Shown here: one piece after another, positions 1 through 9,022 of the stretch
Position numbering within the stretch: the stretch's first letter is position 1
How the letters are laid out: every line of letters begins with the position of its first letter
Assembly: GCA_040882055.1 (NCBI GenBank)
Contig: JBBECA010000076.1
Coordinates: 1 to 64,000 of the forward strand
DNA from: Nitriliruptor sp040882055
GTDB lineage: Bacteria; Actinomycetota; Nitriliruptoria; Nitriliruptorales; Nitriliruptoraceae
DNA: 64,000 bases
Direction of reading: 5' to 3'
The notes under the pieces: model-generated
The model's input: only the letters and a program-made list of their open reading frames with translations
Told to the model about the DNA's origin: nothing
Databases searched by the model: none
Position numbers and translations under genes: made by a program

Positions 1-69
1 GACGGGACGACCGACGACGGGACGACCGACGACGGGACGACCGACGACGGGACGACCGACGACGGGACG
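1..69 (+). repeat. 15-bp tandem repeat, over four copies
   Basis: The unit GACGGGACGACCGAC is repeated perfectly from base 1 and breaks down in the fifth copy at 70. The period is a multiple of three and it encodes DGTTD. The array continues off the left edge, so the copy number is unknown. Confidence 0.9.
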
Positions 70-75
70 AGCTGA
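1..75 (+). CDS. 3' end of a gene with a (DGTTD)n tail
   Basis: Only the last 24 codons are in the window. The frame starting at base 1 reads Asp-Gly-Thr-Thr-Asp repeated, ends Asp-Gly-Thr-Ser, and stops at TGA 73-75. The rest of the gene lies to the left, so its function cannot be judged. An acidic, threonine-rich, low-complexity C-terminus is common in actinobacterial surface or cytosolic proteins with disordered tails. The repeat being exactly in frame with a stop supports coding rather than intergenic DNA. Confidence 0.55.
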   Translation, partial: DGTTDDGTTDDGTTDDGTTDDGTS

Positions 76-124
76 ACCGGCTCGGGCGGTTCGTCGGGTT
101 GCACCGACACCGACGCCAGCGGTC

Positions 125-130
125 TAGTGT
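125..130 (+). promoter_or_regulatory. Putative -10 box TAGTGT
   Basis: TAGTGT matches the TANNNT form seen ahead of many genes here. It would start transcription near 137 and leave a leader of about 57 nt before the GTG at 194. No clear -35 element is visible. Confidence 0.35.
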
Positions 131-193
131 CCGACGCGGGACGTCGGTGGGCGGCCCGCGTGCGCGCCGCACGCTGCAGCCAGGAGCCGGGCC

Positions 194-1543
194 GTGGGGG
201 GAGCTGCAACGCGGGACCGGTACCCGGACGCCCTCCGGGCGGGGGCGCTGCTGGTGGTCGTGTTCGGTCACTGGATCGCGACGTTGCCCCGCCTCGAGGG
301 CGGTCGGATGGTCGCGACCGAGCACCTGCTGACGCTCTGGGACGCCGCCGGCGTGCTCACCTGGGTGCTGCAGGTCGTGCCGCTGTTCGTCTTCGTCTCC
401 GCGGCGGTCAGCACCGACGGGGTGTCGGATCGCATCGGCCGGGGCGACAGCCAACGGGTGTGGTGGGCCGGCCGCGCGCTCGGGCTGGCCCGCCCCACGG
501 TGACCTACCTCGCCGTCCTCGCGGTCATGGCCGTGATCGCGCTCCGGACCGGCGGCCGGTTGCTCGGACCGCTCGACCGGTCGCTGACCGTGCACCTGTG
601 GTTCCTGGTCATGCTCCTGGCGGTCCAGGCGCTCCTGCCCCTCGGGGTCCGCGCCGACGCCCGCTACGGGCTGCGAGCGGTCGGCGGCCTGTTGCTCGTC
701 GCTGTGCTCGTCGACCTGACCCGAGGGGGCGTGACCTCCCTCGGGGACCTCGCTCGGCTCGGCGAACTGGTGACCGGTCGGGGCGGCGGTATCGGTTGGC
801 TGAACACGTTGGTCGTCTGGCTGGTGCCGCAGCAGCTCGGCATCGCGTGGCGGCGGGGCCGGTTCGGGGGGACGGGGACCGGGGCCGTGCTGGTCGGGGC
901 CGGGCTGTTCTGGCTCGGTACCGCGGTCGCCACGGGCTACCCACCCGCGATGGTCGGCGGTGAGCTCGACGGGTCCTCGAACGTGCTGCCGCCGACGCTG
1001 GGCCTCGTCGGGGTGATGTGGGTCCAGGTCGGCGCCGTCCTGCTGTTCGAACGTCCCGCTCGACGCGCGCTGCGCTCGCGTCCGGTCGGCCGGATCGTGG
1101 CGATCCTCGGGGCGCTCGGTATGCCGCTGTACCTGTGGCACAAGCTCGCGGAGCTTCCGGCTGCCTGGCTCGGCGAACGACTCGGGGCACCGATCGACGC
1201 CGGCGTGCCCGGCGAGGCGGGGTTCTGGGCCGGCCGGCTGGCCTGGATCGCGCTCTGCATCCTGGTCGTGACCCCGGTGATGGCGGCGGTCATCGCCTTC
1301 GAGACCCGCCGCGAACCGAAGGTGCCGCAGACCACGCGGCTCGGCGCCACGGTGATCGGTGGGGTCGCGCTGTTCGGTGGCATCGTGGTCGCCATGGCCC
1401 TCGGGGCGCAGCCCGGGGCGGTGATCGGCGTCCTCCTGGTGGGTGTCGCGTCGTGGTCCTTGCGCAGGCACCGGGCCGACCGTCCCCCGACGACCGAGGA
1501 GGGACCGCCCACGCGGGCCGCATCGCGTGGCGTGCCGGCGTGA
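194..1543 (+). CDS. Membrane acyltransferase, acyltransferase-3 family
   Basis: A 449-residue polytopic membrane protein. The N-terminus has the family's signature: Arg-Ala followed by a hydrophobic helix ending in a conserved His (RAGALLVVVFGH, about residues 15-26). Family members transfer acyl groups to sugars or cell-surface molecules. About ten hydrophobic segments follow, and a YLWH motif near residue 315 is also typical of the family. The GTG start at 194 gives the N-terminus directly before the signature. The stop overlaps the start of the diguanylate cyclase gene by 4 nt (GTGA), so the two are probably cotranslated. The substrate cannot be told. Confidence 0.8.
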   Translation: MGGAATRDRYPDALRAGALLVVVFGHWIATLPRLEGGRMVATEHLLTLWDAAGVLTWVLQVVPLFVFVSAAVSTDGVSDRIGRGDSQRVWWAGRALGLARPTVTYLAVLAVMAVIALRTGGRLLGPLDRSLTVHLWFLVMLLAVQALLPLGVRADARYGLRAVGGLLLVAVLVDLTRGGVTSLGDLARLGELVTGRGGGIGWLNTLVVWLVPQQLGIAWRRGRFGGTGTGAVLVGAGLFWLGTAVATGYPPAMVGGELDGSSNVLPPTLGLVGVMWVQVGAVLLFERPARRALRSRPVGRIVAILGALGMPLYLWHKLAELPAAWLGERLGAPIDAGVPGEAGFWAGRLAWIALCILVVTPVMAAVIAFETRREPKVPQTTRLGATVIGGVALFGGIVVAMALGAQPGAVIGVLLVGVASWSLRRHRADRPPTTEEGPPTRAASRGVPA

Positions 1544-3441
1544 GCGAGCCCCGCTCCCGACCGGGGGATCGGCCAGCGGCCGGTGCCGGTGTGGACCCGC
1601 GGCGATCCGCGGCGACCGCCGCCGTCGCTGTTGTCGCGGTCACGGTGACGGTGCTGACCGCGGACACCCCGCTGATGTACCTGTGGTGGTACCTCGCGCC
1701 AGGTCTCGCCGTGGGCGTCGTGATCGGCTCGGTGCGGCGCCGCCGTCCGACACCCCGGACGCCCTGGTACGTGCTGGCCGGTGCGCTCGCGCTGCTCTGG
1801 GTCGGCTGGGGGAGCTCGGCCTCGCTCGGTCTCGGGCTGGTCTCGGGGAGCGGGGCGGGGCTCGTCGCCACCGTCCGGGATGTGCTGTACGCCGTCGCTT
1901 ACCCGATGGTCGGTGTCAGCGGCCTGCTGATGGTCCGCGCCCGCACCGGCGGCCGGGATCGGGACAACGTCATCGACGCCCTGATCGTCATGGTGGCGCT
2001 CGCCACCGTGCTCAGCGCGTGGCTGTTCGGCACCGACCTCGCGGCCGAGGTCGGCCGACTCGATCGGACCTGGGTGACGCTGTCGCCCCTGATCCTCGCT
2101 GCCGTCGTCGCCGCGAGCGCCCGGGTGCTGTTCGCGGACGGTCACCGCCTCCCCGCCGCGTGGCTGCTGTTCGCCAGCAGCCTCCTCGCCCTGCTCGGCA
2201 ACCTGTGGACCGTGCGCCTCCTGCAGGCGGGGCTGGACACGCAGGTCACCGGTATCGACGTGCTCTGGGTCCTCGCGTTCGTCGCGGTCGCGGCCGCGGC
2301 GGCGCACCCCTCGATGACCGAGCTGACGGCCCGGGTCCCGGACTCGGTCCTCGGTGGGATGCCGGCGGACCGCTTGGTCCTGTTCGGTGCCGCACTGCTG
2401 GCCGGCCCCATCAGCCAGGTCCGGCTCGTCGAGGACCGGACCGGCGCCGTGGCCGTGGCCGTGGGCAGCGCGGTGGTCACGCTCCTCGCGGTCTGGCGGG
2501 TGGCGCGGCTGCTCGTCGAGCGCGATCGGGCTCGCCGCACCCTCCTGGCCGTGGCACGGCGCGATGCGGTCGTCGCGACCCTCGGTCGGTGGGCGCTCGA
2601 CGATCGGTCGATGTCGCAGCTGCTGGCCGACACCGACCGCCTCCTCTCGGAGACACTCGAGGGGATGTCGGCGTGCGCGGTCGTGCCCGCCGGCTCGCCC
2701 GATCCGGTCGGGACCTCGGGAGTCGACCTCGAACGTCACCCGGTGGACGACGGCGACCGCGTGGTCGCTGAGGTCGTCGCGGTGACGGGCGGCTCGGTGG
2801 GACCCCTACCCGGCGACCACGACTTCCTCAGCTCGGTGGCGCTGCTGCTTTCGGCCGCTGCGCGACGTCGGAACGCCGAGGATCAGCTCCGCCACGCGGC
2901 GCTCCACGATCCGCTGACGGGGCTGGCCAACCGGACGCTCGCGGTCGATCGGGTCTCGCAGCTCGCGGAGCGTCGCGACACCCACGTGGTCACCGCGATC
3001 TTCCTCGACCTCGACGGGTTCAAGCGCGTCAACGACACCTTCGGGCACGACGTGGGTGATGCCGTCCTGCGGCGTGTCGCGGAGCAGCTCGCCGCGGCGG
3101 TCCGCGACGAGGACACCGTTGCCCGGCTCGCAGGGGACGAGTTCGTGGTCCTCGTCGGTGAGAGCTCCCGCGAGGAGATCGAGCGCCTCGCGGCACGTCT
3201 GCTCGGTGCCGCGACCACCGCTGTCCCCTCGGCCGACGGGCCGCCGGTCGTGGTCGGCGCCAGCATGGGCGTGGCATCGGCTCCCTCCGAGGGGATCGAC
3301 GCCGAGCAGCTGCTCGGGCGGGCGGACGCCGCCATGTACCGGACCAAACGCCGCGGTGGCGGCGGCGTGGCCTGGGACGGCGCCGCGGGTGAGGGACCGT
3401 TCGCCGCGGACGGGGAGCGATGGGACCCCCGACAGCCGTAG
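1540..3441 (+). CDS. Membrane-bound diguanylate cyclase (AGDEF variant)
   Basis: About 633 residues. The N-terminal half has roughly eight hydrophobic segments, followed by a linker region resembling a GAF domain, and then a GGDEF domain starting with the canonical HDPLTGLANR near residue 453. The signature is Ala-Gly-Asp-Glu-Phe near residue 530; AGDEF variants are known to be active in some cyclases, so synthesis of cyclic-di-GMP is likely but not certain. There is no EAL domain. The GTG at 1540 overlaps the stop of the acyltransferase gene by 4 nt. An open frame extends further upstream, but that part runs antisense-free through the acyltransferase gene and is not credible as protein. Confidence 0.85.
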   Translation: MSEPRSRPGDRPAAGAGVDPRRSAATAAVAVVAVTVTVLTADTPLMYLWWYLAPGLAVGVVIGSVRRRRPTPRTPWYVLAGALALLWVGWGSSASLGLGLVSGSGAGLVATVRDVLYAVAYPMVGVSGLLMVRARTGGRDRDNVIDALIVMVALATVLSAWLFGTDLAAEVGRLDRTWVTLSPLILAAVVAASARVLFADGHRLPAAWLLFASSLLALLGNLWTVRLLQAGLDTQVTGIDVLWVLAFVAVAAAAAHPSMTELTARVPDSVLGGMPADRLVLFGAALLAGPISQVRLVEDRTGAVAVAVGSAVVTLLAVWRVARLLVERDRARRTLLAVARRDAVVATLGRWALDDRSMSQLLADTDRLLSETLEGMSACAVVPAGSPDPVGTSGVDLERHPVDDGDRVVAEVVAVTGGSVGPLPGDHDFLSSVALLLSAAARRRNAEDQLRHAALHDPLTGLANRTLAVDRVSQLAERRDTHVVTAIFLDLDGFKRVNDTFGHDVGDAVLRRVAEQLAAAVRDEDTVARLAGDEFVVLVGESSREEIERLAARLLGAATTAVPSADGPPVVVGASMGVASAPSEGIDAEQLLGRADAAMYRTKRRGGGGVAWDGAAGEGPFAADGERWDPRQP

Positions 3442-3576
3442 TGGGAGCTGACGTGCGCGACGCCCCACCTCCTCGGGACCCGGCCGGTCGGCGGCGGTCA
3501 GCACCGCTGTGACCTGGCAGGGTGAGGCAGGCAGCGCGCGTGAGCGTGCCGGTGACACGTCGACGAGGAGGGCGAG

Positions 3577-4551
3577 GTGGCTCGGGCGACCTGGAGCGGC
3601 GCGATCAGTTTCGGCCTCGTCAGCGTGCCCGTGCAGCTGTTCACGGCCGTCCGTAGCCAGAACATCCGGTTCAAGCAGCTCCACGAGGGCACCAACGCGC
3701 CGGTCAAGCAGCAGCGTGTGGACAGCGAGACCGGCGACGAGGTGCCCTACGACGAGATCGTCAAGGGCTACGAGGCGAGCGCCGGCAGCTACGTGGTCGT
3801 CGACCCCGACGAGCTCGCCGCGCTCGACCCGGAGGCATCACGCTTGATCGACATCATCGACTTCGTCGAGGGGTCGCAGATCGATCCGATCTACTACGAC
3901 CGGGCCTACTACCTCACCCCGGCTGGTGAAGCTGCGGCCAAGTCGTACCGCCTCCTGACCGAGGCGATGCAGCGCACCGGCAAGGTCGCGATCGCCAGCT
4001 TCGTCATGCGGGGCAACGCCTACCTCGCGGCGATCCGTGCCCGTGAGGGGCTGCTCGTCCTGTCGACGATGCACTACGCGGACGAGGTCGCCGATCCGGC
4101 GGAGCTCGACGTCGACGAGGTGCTCGGTGACGTCGAGGTGCGCGACCGCGAGGTCGCCATGGCTGAGCAGCTCATCGGTTCGCTGCTCACCGACTTCGAT
4201 CCGACCGCGTACCGCGACGAGCACCGCGAGCGCGTCCAGGAGTTCCTCGAGGCGAAGGCGGAGGGCCAGCACGTCGAGGTCACCACCCCCGAGCGCGAGA
4301 GCGGCGAGGTGGTCGATCTCGTCTCCGCGCTCGAACGCAGCCTCGAACGCGCCCGCGGTGGCGCTGGGGAACCACGCCGAGGTGGGAGCCCCGACCGAGG
4401 TGGCAGCCCGGACGACGCCTACGACCGGATGAGCAAGGCCGAGCTGTACGAGCTCGCACAGGAGCGCGACATCCCGGGGCGGTCGAGCCTCACGAAGGAC
4501 GAACTCATCGTCGCCTTGCGTGACGGTGACCAGGCAGCCGGCGCCGCGTGA
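3577..4551 (+). CDS. ku: DNA end-binding protein Ku with SAP-like tail
   Basis: A 324-residue bacterial Ku, the homodimeric ring that binds double-strand DNA ends in non-homologous end joining. The N-terminus (WSGAISFGLVSVPVQLF) is diagnostic. Residues 1 to about 260 form the Ku core. A charged linker rich in Arg and Gly follows, then a SAP/Rho-N-like module (MSKAELYELAQERDI, about residues 285-318) that would add DNA contacts; such a fusion is known in some actinobacterial Ku proteins. The GTG at 3577 is preceded by GAGGAGGG. The ligase partner is not adjacent; a LigC-type ligase lies at 18127-19200 and no LigD is visible. Confidence 0.95.
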   Translation: MARATWSGAISFGLVSVPVQLFTAVRSQNIRFKQLHEGTNAPVKQQRVDSETGDEVPYDEIVKGYEASAGSYVVVDPDELAALDPEASRLIDIIDFVEGSQIDPIYYDRAYYLTPAGEAAAKSYRLLTEAMQRTGKVAIASFVMRGNAYLAAIRAREGLLVLSTMHYADEVADPAELDVDEVLGDVEVRDREVAMAEQLIGSLLTDFDPTAYRDEHRERVQEFLEAKAEGQHVEVTTPERESGEVVDLVSALERSLERARGGAGEPRRGGSPDRGGSPDDAYDRMSKAELYELAQERDIPGRSSLTKDELIVALRDGDQAAGAA

Positions 4552-4711
4552 GCGAGCGGTCCGTCCCCTCGTGTGGGCAACCGCTCCGTCCAGCGGCGAC
4601 CCGGTGCCAGGTCGATGCACGCGCGCCGGACGTGCCGTCACCGCACGGGCGGTAGGGGCCACGGCGTCGGCCGGAGAAGTCCCGGGACGACGCCGACCTG
4701 TGGAGATCCTC

Positions 4712-6196
4712 GTGCGCCGTGGCCTGACCCTCCTGACCTGCGTGGCGGTGCTCGGCCTCGGTGCCGCCACCGCAGCGGTCGCGCACCCAGCGCTACCGCT
4801 CGAGCCGACGAGCCCGCTCGACCTGACCTACGCCGCGACCGACAACGTCGAGTTCCTCGGCCGGTTCCCCGAGCACGCGGGGACGGCCGGCGGCCGGTTG
4901 GTCGAGGATCGGTTCTACCTGACCGACCCACGGGGGGTCTTCGTCTACGACGTCTCCACCCCGGACGAGCCGTCCCTGCTCGGGTCGCTGCCGCTGCTGC
5001 AGTCGGAGACCGGTGCGGCGCTGGCGCAGGAGGACCCCGACACCGATGGTGACATCCTCCTCGTGGACGCCATCGATCCCACCGCGCCCACCGTGTCGGC
5101 GCAGCTGCAGGTGGTCGACGTCTCGGATCCGACGGCGATGTCGGTCATCGGGACCGCGCCCGTCGCCGACCACACCTGGACCTGCGTCTCCACACCGACC
5201 GAGGGCTGTGCCTACGCCTACGGCCGTACCGGCTACATCGTCGACCTGACCGATCCGACCGAGCCCACCGTCCTCGACACCTCGTGGCGGGAGCACGTCG
5301 GTCTGAGCGAGGGGTTCTCGAACGCGCCGTACACCCACGACCTGACCGAGTTCCGCACCGGTCGGGTGATGTCCGCCGGTGCACACAACGTGCTGATGGA
5401 CACCACGGACCCGCGGGCGCCGGAGCTGCTCAACGACCTCGTCGTCGACTACCACACGTTCGGCTACCACAGCGTCGAGTGGGCCGACGGGGGACGTGAC
5501 CCGATCCTGGTGGCCGGGACCGAGATCGCTCCGGAAGGTGCGACCAACCTCGCGGGTAGCGACTGCCAAGGCGAGGGATCGTGGATCAACACCTACGGCA
5601 CGGCCGAGGTGGCCAAGGCGGACCGCGTCCTCGAACGTTCCAGGAACTCGCGGCACGCTGACCGTGTCCGCTCGAGCGACTTCGAACTGCTCGACAGCTA
5701 CCACGTCGAGGAGCGTGGACTCTTCCTCGACGGGAACGCGCCGGGCCACACCCTCTACTGCGCGCACTGGATGGAGCTCGCACCGAGCTTCGACGGGGGC
5801 GGGAAGATGGTCGTCGGCTACTACGACTGGGGGACCCGCTTCGTCGACGTCGCTGCCGACGGGACGATGGAGGAGATCGGCTGGTTCACACCCGCGGAGG
5901 GGTACGCCGGGTCCGCGCAGTGGATCACCGACGAGATCGTCTACTCGTTGGATTACCGCCGTGGGCTCGAGGTGCTCCGCCTCGACGACGAGCCCGCGAC
6001 GGGCACCGTCGTCGCAGGCCTCGATCTGCTGATGGCTGGCTCGAGCGCCGTGCCCGATCCGCTGTGGCTGCGTGCGCTGCAGCACCCGAGCGCGATCGCC
6101 CTCGTCCTCGCGGCCGCGCTGCTCGGAGCTGGCTCGGTCCGTCGGCGTGTCCGAGCTGACCGACCGCGGTCGGTCGCTGGTCAGAGGTGTCGGTAG
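4712..6196 (+). CDS. Secreted LVIVD-repeat-like protein with C-terminal membrane anchor
   Basis: About 494 residues. A signal peptide (Val-Arg-Arg start, hydrophobic run, AVA cut site near residue 24) precedes repeated units of the type 'VVDVSDPTAMSVIG', 'IVDLTDPTEPTVLD' and 'LMDTTDPRAPELL', which resemble the LVIVD beta-propeller repeats of extracellular proteins. A hydrophobic helix and an Arg-rich end near residues 460-490 look like a C-terminal anchor. GTG 4712 is preferred over GTG 4700 because GGAG at 4702-4705 gives good spacing. The frame is open further upstream, into the Ku gene, without a sensible start. The molecular function is unknown. Confidence 0.75.
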   Translation: MRRGLTLLTCVAVLGLGAATAAVAHPALPLEPTSPLDLTYAATDNVEFLGRFPEHAGTAGGRLVEDRFYLTDPRGVFVYDVSTPDEPSLLGSLPLLQSETGAALAQEDPDTDGDILLVDAIDPTAPTVSAQLQVVDVSDPTAMSVIGTAPVADHTWTCVSTPTEGCAYAYGRTGYIVDLTDPTEPTVLDTSWREHVGLSEGFSNAPYTHDLTEFRTGRVMSAGAHNVLMDTTDPRAPELLNDLVVDYHTFGYHSVEWADGGRDPILVAGTEIAPEGATNLAGSDCQGEGSWINTYGTAEVAKADRVLERSRNSRHADRVRSSDFELLDSYHVEERGLFLDGNAPGHTLYCAHWMELAPSFDGGGKMVVGYYDWGTRFVDVAADGTMEEIGWFTPAEGYAGSAQWITDEIVYSLDYRRGLEVLRLDDEPATGTVVAGLDLLMAGSSAVPDPLWLRALQHPSAIALVLAAALLGAGSVRRRVRADRPRSVAGQRCR

Positions 6197-6199
6197 CGT
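6194..6199 (+). promoter_or_regulatory. Putative -10 box TAGCGT containing a stop codon
   Basis: The stop TAG of the LVIVD-like gene (6194-6196) is the first half of TAGCGT. Transcription would begin near 6206 and favours the GTG at 6226 as the start of the protease. Confidence 0.45.
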
Positions 6200-6225
6200 C
6201 GGCAGCTCCCGAACCCGGTGGAGCT

Positions 6226-7002
6226 GTGACCGACGACCTGGCGTCACCGCCACCCGAACCGCCCGTCGCGCCCGAGGACGATCTGGACGCCTTCTCCTCG
6301 CCGATGTCCCGGTTCGTGACCTCGGCGAGGACCTGGGTCGTGATCGTGGTCGTCATCGCGCTGATCGTGCCGACGGTGACCTTCCTCGCCGACGAGTTCG
6401 ACTTCCGTCGCTCGGCCGACGCCGTCGTGGCCACCCTCGACGGCGAGCTCAGCGGCGCAGCGGCAGCCGATACGGTGCTGCTGGTGCGGTCGCTCGGCTG
6501 CGCTGGCGGCTCCGGGACCGGGACCGCGTTCGTGGTCGAGACGGCGGAGGGGCCGGCGCTCCTGACCAACCGGCACGTCGTCGACGACGCGCGTCAGGTC
6601 GGGGTACGGGCGCTCGATGGTTCCACGGAGATCCAGGTGACGGGGGTGCGTGTGAGCTCGAGCGCCGACGTCGCGGTGCTCGAGGTCGCCGACCCCGCGG
6701 CGCTACCACCGGCCCTCGCGCTGCGCCGGGGGCTGCCGACCGTCGGTGAGGAGGTGCGGCTCGTGGGCTTCCCAGCGGCGACCCCGTTCACCGACGCCGG
6801 CCCGGTCGACGTCGCCGCGCCGGACCGGCTGCTGCTCGACCTCGAGGTCGCCCCCGGCGCGTCGGGGTCGCCCGTGGTCGCCGACGACGGCCGCGTGGTC
6901 GGACAGGTCCACGCCGTGGCCCGCGATGGTCGCGGGGTGGCGACCCCCGTCGATCGGCTGCTCGACGCGATGGGCGACGCCCGTGCGGAGGAACCGTGCT
7001 GA
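6226..7002 (+). CDS. Membrane-anchored trypsin-like serine protease
   Basis: About 258 residues from GTG 6226: a Pro-rich cytosolic start, one membrane helix (about 37-55), then a chymotrypsin-fold domain. The likely catalytic triad is visible: His in LLTNRHVVDD (about 117), Asp in SSADVAVLEV (about 148) and Ser in GASGSP (about 213). This is the layout of membrane-tethered proteases such as mycobacterial MarP or HtrA relatives, but no PDZ domain follows. An alternative GTG at 6187 would overlap the upstream gene by 10 nt and add 13 residues; the promoter-like TAGCGT between the two favours 6226. The target is unknown. Confidence 0.8.
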   Translation: MTDDLASPPPEPPVAPEDDLDAFSSPMSRFVTSARTWVVIVVVIALIVPTVTFLADEFDFRRSADAVVATLDGELSGAAAADTVLLVRSLGCAGGSGTGTAFVVETAEGPALLTNRHVVDDARQVGVRALDGSTEIQVTGVRVSSSADVAVLEVADPAALPPALALRRGLPTVGEEVRLVGFPAATPFTDAGPVDVAAPDRLLLDLEVAPGASGSPVVADDGRVVGQVHAVARDGRGVATPVDRLLDAMGDARAEEPC

Positions 7003-7046
7003 ACCCGAGGATGCGTGCGGCCGCGATGACGCCGCCACGGGCCACC

Positions 7047-7052
7047 TAGGGT
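7047..7052 (+). promoter_or_regulatory. Putative -10 box TAGGGT
   Basis: It lies 33 nt before the GTG at 7085, which would give a leader of about 26 nt carrying a GGAAG ribosome-binding sequence. Confidence 0.4.
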
Positions 7053-7084
7053 TCCGTCCCTCGCGATCGATCGGAAGCTGCACC

Positions 7085-7648
7085 GTGGCCACCACACCTG
7101 AGGACGTCGTCCGCGCCTACCTGCGTTGGCGTGAGGATCCCGACAGCGTCGAGCCCGACACGGCCGAACTCGACGCCCGTATCGAGGCCGCCTCCGACCC
7201 GGTGGAACGCGTCAAGCTCCGCAGCGAACGCGCTCGCCTCGCCGACGTTGCTCCCCGGCTCGAAGCGGAGTTCGTCGCGAACGTGGCCGAGTGGGCCCGT
7301 GCGCACGGGGTGACCGTCGATGCGTTGCTCGAGGAGGGCGTCGAGCGTCGCCTCCTGGCCGAAGCTGGGCTCGTGAGCGGGACGCCGCGCAGCGGAGGAG
7401 CGGCGGCCGCTCCTCGCGAGGCGAAGGGTCGGACCGGCCGGACCGGCCAGGCCGACATCGAGGCGCACGTCCGCGGCTTGCGGGCGGGGACCACCTTCAC
7501 GACCGCGACCCTCGCGACGGACGTCGGCGGGTCGATGGGCACGATCCGCAAGGCGCTCGATGGCCTCCTCGCGGACCAGACCATCACCGAGGCCGGCAAG
7601 GACCACTCGGGGCCGGGTCGACCGCGCAACCTCTACGCCCGCAGCTGA
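7085..7648 (+). CDS. Hypothetical protein with winged-helix-like C-terminus
   Basis: 187 residues with no recognised family. The first 100 residues are helical and charged (TPEDVVRAYLRWREDP, then Arg/Glu-rich helices). A disordered Ala/Gly/Arg linker follows. Residues about 120-187 look like a small DNA-binding fold: 'TFTTATLATDVGGSMGTIRK' resembles a helix-turn-helix, followed by a wing-like 'GPGRPRNLYA'. This suggests a transcription factor or DNA-binding accessory protein, but that is inference from pattern only. The GTG start is supported by GGAAG about 9 nt upstream and by an upstream TAGGGT box. Confidence 0.65.
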   Translation: MATTPEDVVRAYLRWREDPDSVEPDTAELDARIEAASDPVERVKLRSERARLADVAPRLEAEFVANVAEWARAHGVTVDALLEEGVERRLLAEAGLVSGTPRSGGAAAAPREAKGRTGRTGQADIEAHVRGLRAGTTFTTATLATDVGGSMGTIRKALDGLLADQTITEAGKDHSGPGRPRNLYARS

Positions 7649-7709
7649 GCTCCGCCCACCGCGGCCTCCCGGCCGTGGCGCGGGTGCGGGTCCGGGACGA
7701 CCCGCCAGG

Positions 7710-7715
7710 TAGCGT
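7710..7715 (+). promoter_or_regulatory. Putative -10 box TAGCGT of a leaderless mRNA
   Basis: TAGCGT ends 6 nt before the ATG at 7722, so transcription would start on or next to the start codon. No Shine-Dalgarno sequence is present upstream of this ATG, which fits leaderless translation. Confidence 0.5.
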
Positions 7716-7721
7716 CGGCGC

Positions 7722-8891
7722 ATGGTCCAGGGATCCGCAGACAAGCGCTTCCGCCCCCTCGTGGAGCGGTTCGCCCGCACCTTCCGTAAGCCGTCCAACG
7801 GCGGTGGGGCGTTGGCGGTGTACTGGCGCGGCGAACCGGTGGTCGACGTCTGGGCCGGGTACGCCGACTCCCTGGGCCAGCGTGACTGGCAGCGCGACAC
7901 CGCCGCGATGAGCTTCTCGACCACCAAGGGGGTCGCGAGCACGGTGGTGCACCGTTTCGTGGACCGCGGGCTGCTGACCTACGACGAGCCGATCGCGACC
8001 TGGTGGCCCGCCTTCGCCAGCGACGACAAGGCCCACATCACCCTGCGGACCCTCATGAGCCACCAGGCCGGGCTCCACCGCATCAGGGGCGTGGTGCCGA
8101 CCGCCGAGGAGCTGCTCGACCACCGGTCCGTGGCGGATCTGGTCGCCGAGACGACGCCGAGCAAGCCGCAGCGCGGTGGCAGCGGCTACCACGGCCTGAC
8201 CTACGGCTGGCTCGTCGCCGGCCTCATCCAGCGCGTGGCGGGCGTCGAGCTCGGCGATGCGGTGCAGAAGGAGCTCGCCGTCCCGCTCGGCCTCGACGGG
8301 TGCTTCATCGGCACCCCCGATCACGAGTGGGACCGCGTGGCCGAGCTGTTCCCGCCGATGCCGGAGCGCATCGCGACCGAGCGCATGGCGGAGCGCGTCG
8401 CTGGGAACCGTCGGACCCGCTACCTGGCCGAGGCGCTCCTGATCGACGGGTGGGAGCGGCTCGTCTTCGATCACGACGATCGCCGGATCCTGGCCACGCA
8501 GATGCCAGCCGCCAACGGGGTCTTCACCGCCCGTTCGCTGGCGAAGATGTACGCCGCGCTGGCGACCGACGGGGAGGTCGACGGGGTCGAGGTGCTCTCG
8601 CGGGGAACGCTGCGGGAAGCGGGCCGGGTGCAGAACCGGGGCCGCGACTACGTGCTCGGACTACCGATGCGGTGGCGGCTCGGCTACCACCAGGCTTTCA
8701 CGGCCGGGCGTCCCGCCTGGAAGGCCTTCGGTCACTACGGCTACGGCGGGTCGGGCGCGTGGGCCGACCCCGAGACCGGGCTGTCGCTCGCGTTCGTGAC
8801 CAACCGACTCGGCAGCGTCACCACCCCGGTGGGTGACCTGCGTCTCCCGCGGCTCTCGGCTGCCGCGCTGTCGGTGGCTCGCGGAGGCTGA
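7722..8891 (+). CDS. Serine hydrolase, beta-lactamase class C / EstB family
   Basis: 389 residues. The serine-lysine motif Ser66-Thr-Thr-Lys69 (FSTTKG) is the nucleophile site of class C beta-lactamases and related esterases and D-aminopeptidases. A Tyr-containing segment (HGLTYGW, about 158) is the likely second motif. The C-terminal 'GHYGYGGSGAWADPETGLS' matches the usual third-motif region of this family. There is no signal peptide, so a cytosolic esterase is more likely than a beta-lactamase. It stands alone, with a predicted leaderless promoter; the next gene is 131 nt downstream. Confidence 0.85.
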   Translation: MVQGSADKRFRPLVERFARTFRKPSNGGGALAVYWRGEPVVDVWAGYADSLGQRDWQRDTAAMSFSTTKGVASTVVHRFVDRGLLTYDEPIATWWPAFASDDKAHITLRTLMSHQAGLHRIRGVVPTAEELLDHRSVADLVAETTPSKPQRGGSGYHGLTYGWLVAGLIQRVAGVELGDAVQKELAVPLGLDGCFIGTPDHEWDRVAELFPPMPERIATERMAERVAGNRRTRYLAEALLIDGWERLVFDHDDRRILATQMPAANGVFTARSLAKMYAALATDGEVDGVEVLSRGTLREAGRVQNRGRDYVLGLPMRWRLGYHQAFTAGRPAWKAFGHYGYGGSGAWADPETGLSLAFVTNRLGSVTTPVGDLRLPRLSAAALSVARGG

Positions 8892-8928
8892 CCTGCCCGG
8901 GGCTCGTCGTAGGCGGCGCAGCTGGCCC

Positions 8929-8934
8929 TAGGCT
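8929..8934 (+). promoter_or_regulatory. Putative -10 box TAGGCT
   Basis: It lies in the 131-nt gap ahead of the PAS-GGDEF-EAL gene and would give a leader of about 80 nt. Confidence 0.35.
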
Positions 8935-9022
8935 CGCGAGTTCGCGCACCGCGCGGCGGCGCTCGAGCTGACCGGTTCGCTGCCGATGATGGTGTCGAGC
9001 CTCGGGACGCGCGGGGAGGGCG

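Noticed and set aside
1..75. CRISPR-like array at the left edge
   Set aside because: The repeats are contiguous, 15 bp long, without spacers, and in frame with a stop codon.
7722..8891. Antibiotic-resistance beta-lactamase
   Set aside because: No signal peptide, and the sequence is closer to EstB-type esterases than to AmpC.
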